Made by a program: the position numbers and the translations under genes. From Bacteroides caecigallinarum (GTDB lineage Bacteria > Bacteroidota > Bacteroidia > Bacteroidales > Bacteroidaceae): a stretch of DNA of 35,668 nt. The stretch's first letter is position 1. Each line of letters begins with the position of its first letter. The stretch is from assembly GCF_021530995.1 (NCBI RefSeq), contig NZ_JADYTF010000022.1:1-35668 (forward strand). Reading direction: 5' to 3'. A model generated the notes under the pieces. It did no database searches. It saw only the letters and a program-made list of their open reading frames with translations, and was not told the origin of the DNA. Below are positions 25,047 to 33,639 of this stretch, piece after piece.

Positions 25047-25778
25047 TTAATTGTGCCCTTCTGAATTTAGTTGCCCGGCTTCTCGCCAACGGCTAAATGC
25101 TTCGGTTGCATGAGAAGCAACATCAGTTCGTCTGTTCAAGCGGGCGGCCAACAAGGAAGCTGTCTTGTTCCTGTTGCTTAACTGAATCAGATACGCTATG
25201 AGAATTTCATTCTGATGCTCTATATCAGCATATATCGCAAGGTATTGTCTTTTCCTTTGGGCGTTTGGCATATAAGCGTCCTGGGTTTCTTTAATGGCTG
25301 TCCTGAACATATTGTAGTATTCGTTCCATCGCGTTTTATCATTTACCGTACCTCCAGAACTGATGATGCGGTTGATATTCTTTTCAAAGTCTGATAGCTT
25401 GTTATTCACTTTGCTGCCTTCTGCAAGCCAGGCAATATCAATCTGTCTATCGGCAATATTGAGAGCTTCAATTTCTGCCCGCTGAGTCAGTGACGCTTGA
25501 ATGCTGTCAGCTAAATCTACCTGTTGGTATGATTCTACACCAGCCAGTGTCCTAAAGCTCAGCTTGTTTTTACTTGCTGCCGATTTCTGGTAGCTGTTAT
25601 GAAAGAGGGTGTAGTAGAAAGCAGGGGTTAGTCCGCCAACACCTATTTCCTGAACTGTAATCTGATTCATCTTTGTAGCATCGTGGTTGTATGTCACATA
25701 AGACTGGGCAGCTGCTTTGAAACAAAGCAGCATTGCACATAAACATAATGTTGTCCGATAACTGATAGAATGTACCAT
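25047..25778 (-). CDS. Secreted helical protein with C-terminal RW motif
   Basis: The 243-aa protein has a signal peptide (M-V-H-S-I-S-Y-R-T-T-L-C... to K-A-A-A-Q) and an otherwise helical, polar mature region. No named domain is recognised. The end, A-F-S-R-W-R-E-A, matches the motif shared with the genes at 25803, 26521, 9835 and 10557. Its position between VirB4 and VirB6 is where CTnDOT carries TraI (DUF4141), so a VirB5-like periplasmic or pilus role is plausible; this is inference from position and composition. Confidence 0.7.
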   Translation of the reverse strand: MVHSISYRTTLCLCAMLLCFKAAAQSYVTYNHDATKMNQITVQEIGVGGLTPAFYYTLFHNSYQKSAASKNKLSFRTLAGVESYQQVDLADSIQASLTQRAEIEALNIADRQIDIAWLAEGSKVNNKLSDFEKNINRIISSGGTVNDKTRWNEYYNMFRTAIKETQDAYMPNAQRKRQYLAIYADIEHQNEILIAYLIQLSNRNKTASLLAARLNRRTDVASHATEAFSRWREAGQLNSEGHN

Positions 25779-25802
25779 ATCTGTTGAGTTTTAAATTGTT
25801 AT

Positions 25803-26546
25803 TTAATAGCCTAAATAGCCCGCAACTTTCCACCGGCCAAAAGCATCATTAATAATCTCTTCCTTGGTCTTTGCACGATAAACCTGTCTTTTCCAATATC
25901 CGATGCGTACCTGAATGTATCTCCAGGTCTCAAAGTATGCCCTGTTCAGATGCGTCCTGATATTGTCAAGTGAGTTGTTTATGTTCATCAGAATGAGATA
26001 GAGATCCGCTGTAGAACAGGCTGCCGCACCGGTAGCATACAGGATTAAATCACTGACCGAACGATACAGATTGTCTCCTTCTTCGGCAATCTTTGCCAAG
26101 GCCCCGGCATTGACTGTGATTATCAAGGTATCTGTACTTACAATGTTTCCTCTGTCCAGACACTTCTTTCTGAAGTCTTCAAGCATGTTTTTATAATCAC
26201 CCACACGGTCACTGATGTTTTCGTAGGTGTTGTAGATATTGAGACTAGTTCTAAGAGACTGATACAGAATGTCAATAACGTCAAACGCACGTGTGTATCT
26301 GTCAAGTTCCTTATTGATGTCCCTGAAGCCGATATTGGCATCACTGCTGTACTCATGCAGAAGTTTGTTGCTCGCTTCCAGTGTGGATCGAACAAGCAGC
26401 AGACTTCGTTGTTGTTTATGGTCGTTGATATAGGCTTCTATGGAAGCTACATCAAAACCATATTGAGCCTTGGCAGTGAACGGGAACAATACCAAAAGGC
26501 AAACAATAATCGGCAATATTTTATTCCTGGTCGCTTTCATCTTCAT
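25803..26546 (-). CDS. Secreted helical protein with C-terminal RW motif
   Basis: I use the ATG giving M-K-M-K-A-T-R-N-K (247 aa), which places the signal peptide (to F-T-A-K-A-Q) at the N-terminus; an upstream ATG would add an implausible leader. The gene overlaps the end of the 854-aa gene by 26 bp. The mature part is helical (L-D-R-Y-T-R-A-F-D-V-I-D-I-L-Y and similar) with no known domain. It ends A-F-G-R-W-K-V-A. It is probably an envelope component of the transfer machine, working with its two neighbours that carry the same motif. Confidence 0.7.
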   Translation of the reverse strand: MKMKATRNKILPIIVCLLVLFPFTAKAQYGFDVASIEAYINDHKQQRSLLLVRSTLEASNKLLHEYSSDANIGFRDINKELDRYTRAFDVIDILYQSLRTSLNIYNTYENISDRVGDYKNMLEDFRKKCLDRGNIVSTDTLIITVNAGALAKIAEEGDNLYRSVSDLILYATGAAACSTADLYLILMNINNSLDNIRTHLNRAYFETWRYIQVRIGYWKRQVYRAKTKEEIINDAFGRWKVAGYLGY

Positions 26547-29085
26547 CGTATTTACCATTATATGTATCTGAGTGGGCACTGGAGGCTGCCTGACGCAACC
26601 ATCGTTTTCTACATTGTTCAATGAGTGTCAATCTTCTGCCACTGTCATCGTTGATATACGGGACTACGCTTTTCAGCATATCTATGATGGAATGTTTGTA
26701 GTGCATCATCTTTTCCAATGACACAAGGTCGGCATAGATATTGGTTAGTCTCGTGTCAATCTGACGGGCTATTTCAAGTCTGTCACTTGACCAGAGCAGA
26801 TGATAGGTATCACCGGTATCATCTGTTTCTATAGGACTGCTTTTGGCATATTCCACAGAAGGAGTGCAATCCGGAAATTCTCTGGCCACTTCTGATAATT
26901 TTGAATTGACCTCGTTGGCTTTTTCCGCATCCGATTTGGACGGATCGAGATTGATAACTTCAACAACCTGTGTGTCACTGTACTCAGTAGTAAGCGTCCA
27001 TGAAATTTGTACGATAGCACGGTGTATCTTAATCCAAAGGAAATACTTTGGTTTCCGGGCTATGGATATGGTTGCCTTAAAGGTTATGGTACCGTTGATG
27101 TTGGGCATGGAGGCTGTACGAACGAATGTATTGCCTTCCCATGCACCTGAACCGTTCCACGACAGATTATAGGCTGTTTTACAATCCTGCATGATAGCCG
27201 GTATGCGGTAGTAGTCATCCGTGGCAGCATTCTCACCGTCGATAGCTTCCTGCTTTGCCTGTTCATACTGTGACAGTTCTGTCTCATACGAGCTCATCTC
27301 AGCTTTTAGGCTTGATATTCTGTCCTTGTTCTCATTGTAGGACTGTCTGTATATTGCAGCATCCTCAACGCTTGCTGTCTGGATTTTTTTCAGGAGCTCT
27401 GCGTTTTCTGCCTCCAGTGCTGTTATTTCTGATTGTACTGAGACAATATTTCGTTTCAACTCCGTTATTTTGGAGTCTATTTCAGATATATTGATACTTC
27501 CTTCGGAAACACTTGTTGCCATAGAACATTGCTTGGTATGGTTGTTTACACTGCTTCCACAATCAGAACATTTGTATTGTGTTGAACCTTCTCCTAATTT
27601 GGCGCCACCATGACAGGTTACGCTGATGGTTGCTGTCTCACATCCTGAAATTTTCTGGGCATTGGTAGTCTGGTAGTATTTCTTTGGGTCACTTCCCAGA
27701 TAATAGGTATAGCCCTCTTCATTATCGTTAAGTTCAGACAGACGTGCGTTCATCCCGGCCTTAAAGGTATTCAGGTCCATAGTGTATGAATCAAATATGT
27801 CTTCATAGGCTACTTCCTTACGATTCCAGCTTTTGGTAGCATAAATCTCGTAAGCGTATGCTTTTGCATATAATCCTTTTTTTGAAGAAGTAATCTTATA
27901 TGCGAGCATGTAGTATGAGATGCTGTAGGTATAACCATCATTGGCTTTGTTCAGATTGGCTATCTGTGAACGGCTGTATCCTGCATGATTCTCGGAGTTC
28001 TGCAGTGCAGCTTCTCGTTGGGTAGATGATGGATAAAAGTTTTCATCTGTAGTGCTGATTCTGTACCAGTGATCACCATTGATAATTGAGTTATTGTCTT
28101 CGGGAGGATAATAGTCGCAAAGTTTAATGGTGCCAGCATCTACACGGTAGATATACCACCTTTGTGTGTAGTACTGGCCGAATGCTTCATTGGCATAGTC
28201 TGTAATCCATGCCGTTGTGTTGTAATTCGACAAAGAGAAGAGATTGGCGATGCCTTCCTCACCACCGATAAACTGTAATAAGGTATTTCCGGCATTCTTG
28301 GAAAGATTGCCGTATAAGTCGTACACATTCTCGGCTATCTCAATGACACTGCTTGTCTTCTCCATGATGGTACCGTTAAAGGAACTGTTCCCAAGAATGG
28401 AACTTACAGCATTGCCGGCTCCAGCTGAAGCAAGGCTAACGCCCATCGCATAGAGGTTATCTATGTCTTGCTTCAGGTTTTCCTTTGTGAAGTTTGTACC
28501 AATATTTGAGAAGCTTTCAAGCAGAACATTCCAATCCACATTGCCCAGTTCTGACAATTTCAGAATTGCTGCAAGTTCCTGGTTGATTTCAAGAAATACG
28601 ATGTCCTTGAATGACAAAGTACTATTGGTAACAATAGACTCAAACTGATAACACAAAGTCTTTACCTCATCACAGATCTTATAGAGATAGCTACCCCAAT
28701 AGAGGGCGTTATGAGGACTTTTAAGCATCATGCCGGCAACAGTCCATATTTTGGGCATAATTTTGGCAGACACCATGTTGTATATACGGCGGTAATAGTA
28801 GTTCTCTGTTGCACTGGTCCATAGTCCCAGGTTTGTGAGAGCTCTGCGGTCGAGGAACTTGGAACTGAAGATTCCTGCAGCGGCCACTTCCGCTGCCTGA
28901 TAATGTTCCCTGATCTTGGCTATCTGTTGAGCATAATACGCCTCTGTAGCAGCTTCTGTACCGAAAGCCGCCGCCATTTCCGCTACAGTGCGAGTATCAT
29001 AATTTACGCTGTAGTACTGTGCCATAGCAGGCACTATAGCACAGAGAAATAGAAGTTGTATTATCAGATAGCGTTTCATTTTCAA
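26521..29085 (-). CDS. Large secreted protein with Cys/His cluster, coiled coil and RW motif
   Basis: I do not recognise this 854-aa family. A signal peptide ends at A-M-A-Q (about residue 23). Residues 25-300 are helical with Ala-rich and small-residue stretches. Residues 305-470 contain a Tyr-rich mixed region. A Cys/His cluster follows, C482, C491-H492, C506-x2-C509-G, H516, C520, resembling a zinc ribbon, which is unusual for an exported protein. Residues 535-615 form a coiled coil. A beta-rich region leads to C-R-K-R-W-L-R-Q-A near residue 829 and a 25-residue acidic tail. It lies directly after TraG/VirB4 and may be a large periplasmic or surface part of the apparatus. Its 3' end overlaps the next gene. 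Confidence 0.75.
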   Translation of the reverse strand: MKMKRYLIIQLLFLCAIVPAMAQYYSVNYDTRTVAEMAAAFGTEAATEAYYAQQIAKIREHYQAAEVAAAGIFSSKFLDRRALTNLGLWTSATENYYYRRIYNMVSAKIMPKIWTVAGMMLKSPHNALYWGSYLYKICDEVKTLCYQFESIVTNSTLSFKDIVFLEINQELAAILKLSELGNVDWNVLLESFSNIGTNFTKENLKQDIDNLYAMGVSLASAGAGNAVSSILGNSSFNGTIMEKTSSVIEIAENVYDLYGNLSKNAGNTLLQFIGGEEGIANLFSLSNYNTTAWITDYANEAFGQYYTQRWYIYRVDAGTIKLCDYYPPEDNNSIINGDHWYRISTTDENFYPSSTQREAALQNSENHAGYSRSQIANLNKANDGYTYSISYYMLAYKITSSKKGLYAKAYAYEIYATKSWNRKEVAYEDIFDSYTMDLNTFKAGMNARLSELNDNEEGYTYYLGSDPKKYYQTTNAQKISGCETATISVTCHGGAKLGEGSTQYKCSDCGSSVNNHTKQCSMATSVSEGSINISEIDSKITELKRNIVSVQSEITALEAENAELLKKIQTASVEDAAIYRQSYNENKDRISSLKAEMSSYETELSQYEQAKQEAIDGENAATDDYYRIPAIMQDCKTAYNLSWNGSGAWEGNTFVRTASMPNINGTITFKATISIARKPKYFLWIKIHRAIVQISWTLTTEYSDTQVVEVINLDPSKSDAEKANEVNSKLSEVAREFPDCTPSVEYAKSSPIETDDTGDTYHLLWSSDRLEIARQIDTRLTNIYADLVSLEKMMHYKHSIIDMLKSVVPYINDDSGRRLTLIEQCRKRWLRQAASSAHSDTYNGKYDEDESDQE

Positions 29086-29088
29086 ATC

Positions 29089-31647
29089 TTACATTTCTGT
29101 TTTTGTTTTGAGATTAAGTACATGTTGAGCCTGGTTCACCTTTTGTGCAAAGGCCAAAGACTTGGTTATTCCTGAAAGATTCCAATCCCGGCAATAGGCT
29201 TCTATGGCATGCTGATGGTCACATTTCAACTCTCTTTTATAGAGTTTCAAGGCTTCCTTCTCAGCTCGCTCTGTAGTGTAGGTCATGTAGCATTCACGTG
29301 GCTCTTCAACTCCAAATACAGCCCCGACACTTCCACGTCGGATAAAGACCTCACGGAAGAAACTTCGTCCTTCCTTATTTTCCAGGCGGTTGATAGTGAA
29401 AATTTTCTTACAATCAACGTCAGTCAAACCGAGTGTGGCCTTAATCTCATCAAATCGCTCACGGAATTTGCTCTGGTCGAGCAGCATTACCACGTCTGAG
29501 TTATTGATGATAGCTTCCTTGACAATAGGACTTCCTACAATATCCTGTATTTCCTGCGTTACCACACCAACAGAAGCCCAGAACTTACGGGCTGTCTTGT
29601 ATAGATACTTGATATATTCGGCCATCATGGGAGAGGCGATAGCCTTCCATGCCTCTTCGATAACCAGTACCTTACGGTTCTTCTTGATTCTCATCTTCTG
29701 GATGAACACATCCATGATGATAAGCGTAACAAGAGGGAATAGAAGAGGGTCATCCTTAATGGAGTCGATTTCAAACACGATGAAGGTTTCATCAAACAGT
29801 TTGGTGTCCAGGTTCTCATTCAGCGTCACCTCATGACTGCCTCCCTTGTAGAAGTCCTTCAACAGATAGTTGTAGGCCGCCAAGTCAATGCCGGAAAGTT
29901 TATTTTCTTCAATGATTTGCGGTATGCGGACAATACTGTACTCGTAGAAGGTATTGAACGAGAGATTCTCAATACGACGGTTCACAAAATACTCGTCAAA
30001 GTATTCTTTGATGACTTGTTCAATAAGCCGGTCTTCCGTCTTGGTAACTACTCCCTGGGTGCCTTTCCAGATAAGCATAATCAGATTCTTCAAGAAACCT
30101 ATTTTCTCGATGTTCAGTTCTTCACGTTTGATAGCAAAAGGGTTCATCGTGATAGGATGCTCTTCGGTGTAGCTGATATACTTGCCACCTACATACTCGC
30201 AAAGTCCCTCGTAAGAATTACCTGTATCGACCATAACCACATCTGTATTCTGTTCCCACATCTGACGTACCACGCTGTTCATGTGGAAACTTTTACCACT
30301 GCCCGAAGGACCAAGACAGAAGAAGTTAGAGTTATCTGTAATCTTGTTCTTACCTTCCTTACCACTGATGTCTATTGCAACAGGGACTCCCTGCCTGTCG
30401 GTGTAGTATATTTTCAGCGGTGTTTCCTCGCTATGCTGAATCCTTTCCTTATACATAAGACATGCTGCTGCATCACTAAGGGTCAGAAAACGGTCGTATT
30501 CAGGATTGGTGGCATAACAATTTCCAGGGAATGAATTGACAAAAAGTTCCAACTGATTATATGACTGTTTGCTGATGTGGATTCCCAACTTGCTGAAGAG
30601 ATTCTCCAGATGATTGGTACATCGCTGAATATCCGTATCGATGGGTACTCCAACGATAAGATTGAAATGGGTATATACCAACTGCTTGTTTTCTCTTGCG
30701 ATAACATCCTGTACATTTTTAATGTCCTCCACGGCAATCTGGTTGCTTGGATTTGGCATACTTGCATGGCGGTTCTTCTTCTTCTCAAGCAGAGAAAGTT
30801 CTTTTTTCTGGTTGGGAATGAAGAGCATCTGGTTATACACGACCACCTCAGCTGACGGTATGCTGTCTAACAATGATACCATGTCTACTGGCATGGAAAC
30901 ATTGTTCACCTCAATGTTCGTAAACGGACGTACCAGAGAGGGGATGTTGATGCAGTCCACATCCACGAGACTATATATCTTGCATCTTCTATCACCCATG
31001 GTAATAGACTCGTCATCTATCTTGAAGTTGTTCATCGACAAATGTTTGTCGGTAAAGTTCATAGAGAAATAGCGGTCTACGTAATCACGGGCTTTATTGC
31101 CATCAAGAAATTGGGCATCCACACCGGAGTCTTTCAACTGGTCCTTGACCTTGCGTATCTTAACCATGAAATCACGCCATTTCTTGCTGTCAAATGAGAA
31201 GAGATTGCTCTTCTTGTTTTCCTGAGTGATAATCAGGTAGCTCTGACAGTCGGTATAGGAACGACCTGTGAAATAGTTGAAATATGATTCCGACAGAAAT
31301 TCATGGTTATCATTGCTCTCGTCATGAAACTTCTTGCGGATAAATACATCTTGTTTGTGGATGGCATATCCATCACCTAAAGTCTGTGCAAGGGCAGTGA
31401 AGAGATGATTGAACTCGTAGTAACTGTCAATGTCGGCCGAATATTTCTGTACCGGATTTTCCATCTTCAGAATGGCCGAGTATTCACCGGTCTTGGTGTA
31501 AAGTACCCCGATACCGTTGACCTCTTCCACAGAGAAGTAGATATTCTGGAAAATTTTCTTGCGTTTCCCTCCAGTACCGAAAGCCATGACTGAGATAGCC
31601 ATACCAATAAGGATTGCCACAAATGTTAAGATGACGTATAGAATCAT
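29089..31647 (-). CDS. traG: TraG, VirB4-type conjugation ATPase
   Basis: The 852-aa protein has one N-terminal transmembrane helix (about residues 3-22), a VirB4 N-terminal domain with a Y-N-Q-L...F-P-G-N block (about 363-376), Walker A G446-P-S-G-S-G-K-S453 and Walker B V-L-V-I-E-E-A-W near residue 670. The downstream V-T-Q-E-I-Q-D block is also typical. It energises assembly of the T4SS and pilus. It is preceded by a 154-bp intergenic region holding a nested inverted repeat, the only sizeable gap inside this part of the operon. Confidence 0.93.
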   Translation of the reverse strand: MILYVILTFVAILIGMAISVMAFGTGGKRKKIFQNIYFSVEEVNGIGVLYTKTGEYSAILKMENPVQKYSADIDSYYEFNHLFTALAQTLGDGYAIHKQDVFIRKKFHDESNDNHEFLSESYFNYFTGRSYTDCQSYLIITQENKKSNLFSFDSKKWRDFMVKIRKVKDQLKDSGVDAQFLDGNKARDYVDRYFSMNFTDKHLSMNNFKIDDESITMGDRRCKIYSLVDVDCINIPSLVRPFTNIEVNNVSMPVDMVSLLDSIPSAEVVVYNQMLFIPNQKKELSLLEKKKNRHASMPNPSNQIAVEDIKNVQDVIARENKQLVYTHFNLIVGVPIDTDIQRCTNHLENLFSKLGIHISKQSYNQLELFVNSFPGNCYATNPEYDRFLTLSDAAACLMYKERIQHSEETPLKIYYTDRQGVPVAIDISGKEGKNKITDNSNFFCLGPSGSGKSFHMNSVVRQMWEQNTDVVMVDTGNSYEGLCEYVGGKYISYTEEHPITMNPFAIKREELNIEKIGFLKNLIMLIWKGTQGVVTKTEDRLIEQVIKEYFDEYFVNRRIENLSFNTFYEYSIVRIPQIIEENKLSGIDLAAYNYLLKDFYKGGSHEVTLNENLDTKLFDETFIVFEIDSIKDDPLLFPLVTLIIMDVFIQKMRIKKNRKVLVIEEAWKAIASPMMAEYIKYLYKTARKFWASVGVVTQEIQDIVGSPIVKEAIINNSDVVMLLDQSKFRERFDEIKATLGLTDVDCKKIFTINRLENKEGRSFFREVFIRRGSVGAVFGVEEPRECYMTYTTERAEKEALKLYKRELKCDHQHAIEAYCRDWNLSGITKSLAFAQKVNQAQHVLNLKTKTEM

Positions 31648-31696
31648 TGTTCTTTGAATTTATTATTCGATTACTTATCAGTTACGTTCACAATCT

Positions 31697-31777
31697 GAGA
31701 GTTGTCGTATAAACTATGTTAGGCTCATCCTAACGGGAGGGTGAGCCTAACCACACACTATTCAAAATCCAACTCTC
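31697..31777. repeat. Nested inverted repeats between traF and traG
   Basis: An inner perfect 10-bp stem, GTTAGGCTCA (31718-31727) with TGAGCCTAAC (31742-31751), has a 14-nt loop. It is enclosed by an outer perfect 8-bp pair, GAGAGTTG (31697-31704) and CAACTCTC (31770-31777). There is no T-run on either side, so it is not an intrinsic terminator. On RNA it could fold as a long-range stem closing a hairpin. It fills most of the 154-bp gap upstream of the VirB4 gene and may be a processing, attenuation or protein-binding site. Confidence 0.6.
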
Positions 31778-31801
31778 TTGCTCATTTATCATGTTGACCG
31801 A

Positions 31802-32104
31802 TTACATCTTATGTGCATTAGCATAGATGAATACGCCATGTTCCTCTTTCTTGGTGTGCAATCCTTTCCTTTGTTTGAAAAAGATAAGTGCAGCACCAGT
31901 GCATAGAGTGACAGCAAGGATGGTGAGTCCGGCAACAAATCCGAGGATACAATACACTATGATAAAGCTGAGAATACCTCCACCTACAGTTGCCGCAGCC
32001 CAGGTGATATACCTGCCTTGGAATCCCATAAATTCAAGGGGTTTCTGAAGCCCCTTGAACATGGGATAGCTGACGTATTGATGATTGCCCGATTCCTTTG
32101 TCAT
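31802..32104 (-). CDS. traF: TraF, DUF4133 (VirB3-like)
   Basis: The 100-aa protein has two adjacent transmembrane helices (about residues 32-55 and 56-75) after the conserved F-K-G-L-Q-K-P-L-E-F-M-G-F-Q-G-R-Y-I segment of DUF4133. A basic linker, F-F-K-Q-R-K-G-L, follows. It is the VirB3-like partner of the VirB4 ATPase and stands between pilin and VirB4 genes as expected. Confidence 0.9.
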   Translation of the reverse strand: MTKESGNHQYVSYPMFKGLQKPLEFMGFQGRYITWAAATVGGGILSFIIVYCILGFVAGLTILAVTLCTGAALIFFKQRKGLHTKKEEHGVFIYANAHKM

Positions 32105-32131
32105 GACGAATCCATACAGCTTGGTTAATGG

Positions 32132-32488
32132 TTAGATACCAAAGAACAAAGGCAAAGCCTGTGCAGCGGCTACAAGGAAGATACATGCTCCAACGACCAT
32201 CATGATTTTCTTCTTGACGTCCTGCTCTTCATTGTTCATTGCAATGTAAACGCTGATGGCACCGACAACGGCAACGACACCGGCTATGGCATAACAAAGC
32301 TTCACAACGTATGGAACATACTTTGCAATTTCTTCCGTAACTGTTGTCAGTGCATTTGTTCCGGCTGTGTAGTCTCCTGCAGCATTCTGAGCATAAGTGG
32401 CGGCTACTCCGCAAAAGAGCAACATGGCCAGTGTTCCAACACGTTTAGCATTGAAAATCCTTTTGGCTAAATTCTTGATTTTCTTCAT
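32132..32488 (-). CDS. traE: TraE-type DUF4134 protein, copy 2 (VirB2-like pilin)
   Basis: The 118-aa protein has a signal peptide ending A-T-Y-A-Q, a short mature N-terminus and two hydrophobic helices separated by a small polar loop (N-N-E-E-Q-D-V-K-K-K). The final block I-M-M-V-V-G-A-C-I-F-L-V-A is typical of DUF4134. The layout fits a VirB2-like pilus subunit. A paralogue with the same layout lies 70 bp upstream. Confidence 0.87.
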   Translation of the reverse strand: MKKIKNLAKRIFNAKRVGTLAMLLFCGVAATYAQNAAGDYTAGTNALTTVTEEIAKYVPYVVKLCYAIAGVVAVVGAISVYIAMNNEEQDVKKKIMMVVGACIFLVAAAQALPLFFGI

Positions 32489-32558
32489 TTTCTTGTTGTT
32501 TTACAGTTAAAAATTAGACACGTTATCCTTACTTGCTTGGTTATTTATTTTTTTACTT

Positions 32559-32912
32559 TTATACAATATTATAGCCAAAGAATGCAGGGAAAATGATAGT
32601 TGCGCCAATCATAAACAGGCAAGCTCCGACCAGCATCATGATTGATTTGGTTACATCTCCTTCACCGGTATTCATTTTGATATAGATTTGTAAAGCTCCG
32701 ATAATTGCTACTATGGATGCAATAGCGTAAAGAAGATATACTACATAGAGCATCATTGTGACCGTAAAATCATGGGCATTACTCAATGCGTCAGCTCCCC
32801 AGCTGTAGTCAACACCGCCGCATTTAGCAAATGCCGACTGAGGCTGGAGAAACATGAAGCCGAAACAGGCAATAAAAAACAGTTGATTGATTTTACAGTT
32901 TATCGATTGCAT
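32559..32912 (-). CDS. DUF4134 protein, copy 1 (second VirB2-like pilin)
   Basis: The 117-aa protein has a signal peptide (to Q-S-A-F-A-K), then C-G-G-V-D-Y-S-W, two hydrophobic helices, and the shared S-I-M-M-L-V-G-A-C-L-F-M-I-G block. It is a diverged paralogue of the next gene. The mature N-terminus carries a Cys that copy 2 lacks. The gene overlaps the upstream 157-aa gene by 20 bp. Two pilin-like genes may give a mixed pilus or specialised roles. Confidence 0.85.
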   Translation of the reverse strand: MQSINCKINQLFFIACFGFMFLQPQSAFAKCGGVDYSWGADALSNAHDFTVTMMLYVVYLLYAIASIVAIIGALQIYIKMNTGEGDVTKSIMMLVGACLFMIGATIIFPAFFGYNIV

Positions 32913-33366
32913 TCCTTTTCTCTATTTTTCTTTTGTTGTGTTTGTCGTTGAGATTTTGCATGAACTCATCAGGATAAAAACAATATTGAGGAGCTGGCTC
33001 TATTTCTTCCATGTTCTCTTCGTTTTCCTTATTGAGCTCTTCAGTTGTAGTAGTCTGTTGAGTGGATTTAGACTCTTCATCTTCAGGAGGGGAACTGTTG
33101 GTCTGCTTATTGCCTGTTGGAATGACTACCCGAAGGCCGTCGTCTGTTACTTGCTCTGTGTATGTCATGTCACTACCTTCAGGACCATCATTATGTTCTT
33201 CCACGGAAACCGGCACTTCTTCATTATCCATGCTGCTGACATCAATGGTCTCTTCATCCGTTTTCTTTTCGTCTTTCTTACTATGAAGGTCAAGGGTAAT
33301 CATTACTGAAAAGTAAACCACATACGCAAAGGTGAGGACGAATACGAATATTACAAATCCTGGCAT
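32893..33366 (-). CDS. Membrane-anchored acidic hypothetical protein, first tra operon gene
   Basis: The 157-aa protein has one N-terminal hydrophobic helix (residues 3-25) and a long acidic, Glu/Thr/Ser-rich, probably disordered tail with a basic end (N-D-K-H-N-K-R-K-I-E-K-R). No domain is recognised. It heads the tra operon, with the shared palindrome 164 bp upstream of its start, and overlaps the first pilin gene. A regulatory or scaffolding role is possible but unproven. Confidence 0.7.
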   Translation of the reverse strand: MPGFVIFVFVLTFAYVVYFSVMITLDLHSKKDEKKTDEETIDVSSMDNEEVPVSVEEHNDGPEGSDMTYTEQVTDDGLRVVIPTGNKQTNSSPPEDEESKSTQQTTTTEELNKENEENMEEIEPAPQYCFYPDEFMQNLNDKHNKRKIEKRNAIDKL

Positions 33367-33529
33367 TTCTCAATCTGATTTTAATGTGTTATTATAAAAA
33401 AGTTTCATACTCAGAAGACAAAACTTAAAATCAATTTGCTCCTGTGACATGACAAAGAAAATGTGTTTTATGGTATTTAGATAAAAATATGCCGATTTGA
33501 ATCTCAGTATTAACATACATTTGTTTAGA

Positions 33530-33557
33530 AGTATGATATTCTGGTAAAAATCATACT
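33530..33557. promoter_or_regulatory. 28-bp palindrome, copy 2 (candidate operator of tra operon)
   Basis: AGTATGAT (33530-33537) and ATCATACT (33550-33557) have the same arms, the same 12-bp spacing and the same following ATTAG as copy 1 at 16107-16134. It is 164 bp upstream of the first tra gene start. Apart from this palindrome, the 273-bp gap 33367-33639 holds AT-rich sequence and the terminator at 33582-33610. Confidence 0.65.
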
Positions 33558-33574
33558 ATTAGAATAAAAACATC

Positions 33575-33610
33575 ACAAAAAAAGGAGGCTCTCTTGTGGG
33601 GAACCTCCTT
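33575..33610 (-). terminator. Rho-independent terminator of the primase gene
   Basis: A perfect 7-bp stem, AAGGAGG (33582-33588) with CCTCCTT (33604-33610), and a 15-nt loop are followed on the minus strand by a run of T. It lies 29 bp beyond the primase stop codon and separates that unit from the tra operon. Confidence 0.82.
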
Positions 33611-33639
33611 AAACTAATAGAACAGACTTATTATTTTTG

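Noticed and set aside
29833-30534. Plus-strand open frame of 233 codons
   Set aside because: Antisense to the conserved VirB4 gene with no recognisable protein features.
31697-31777. Nested inverted repeat as an intrinsic terminator
   Set aside because: No T-run follows on either strand, and a terminator before VirB4 would cut the tra operon in two.
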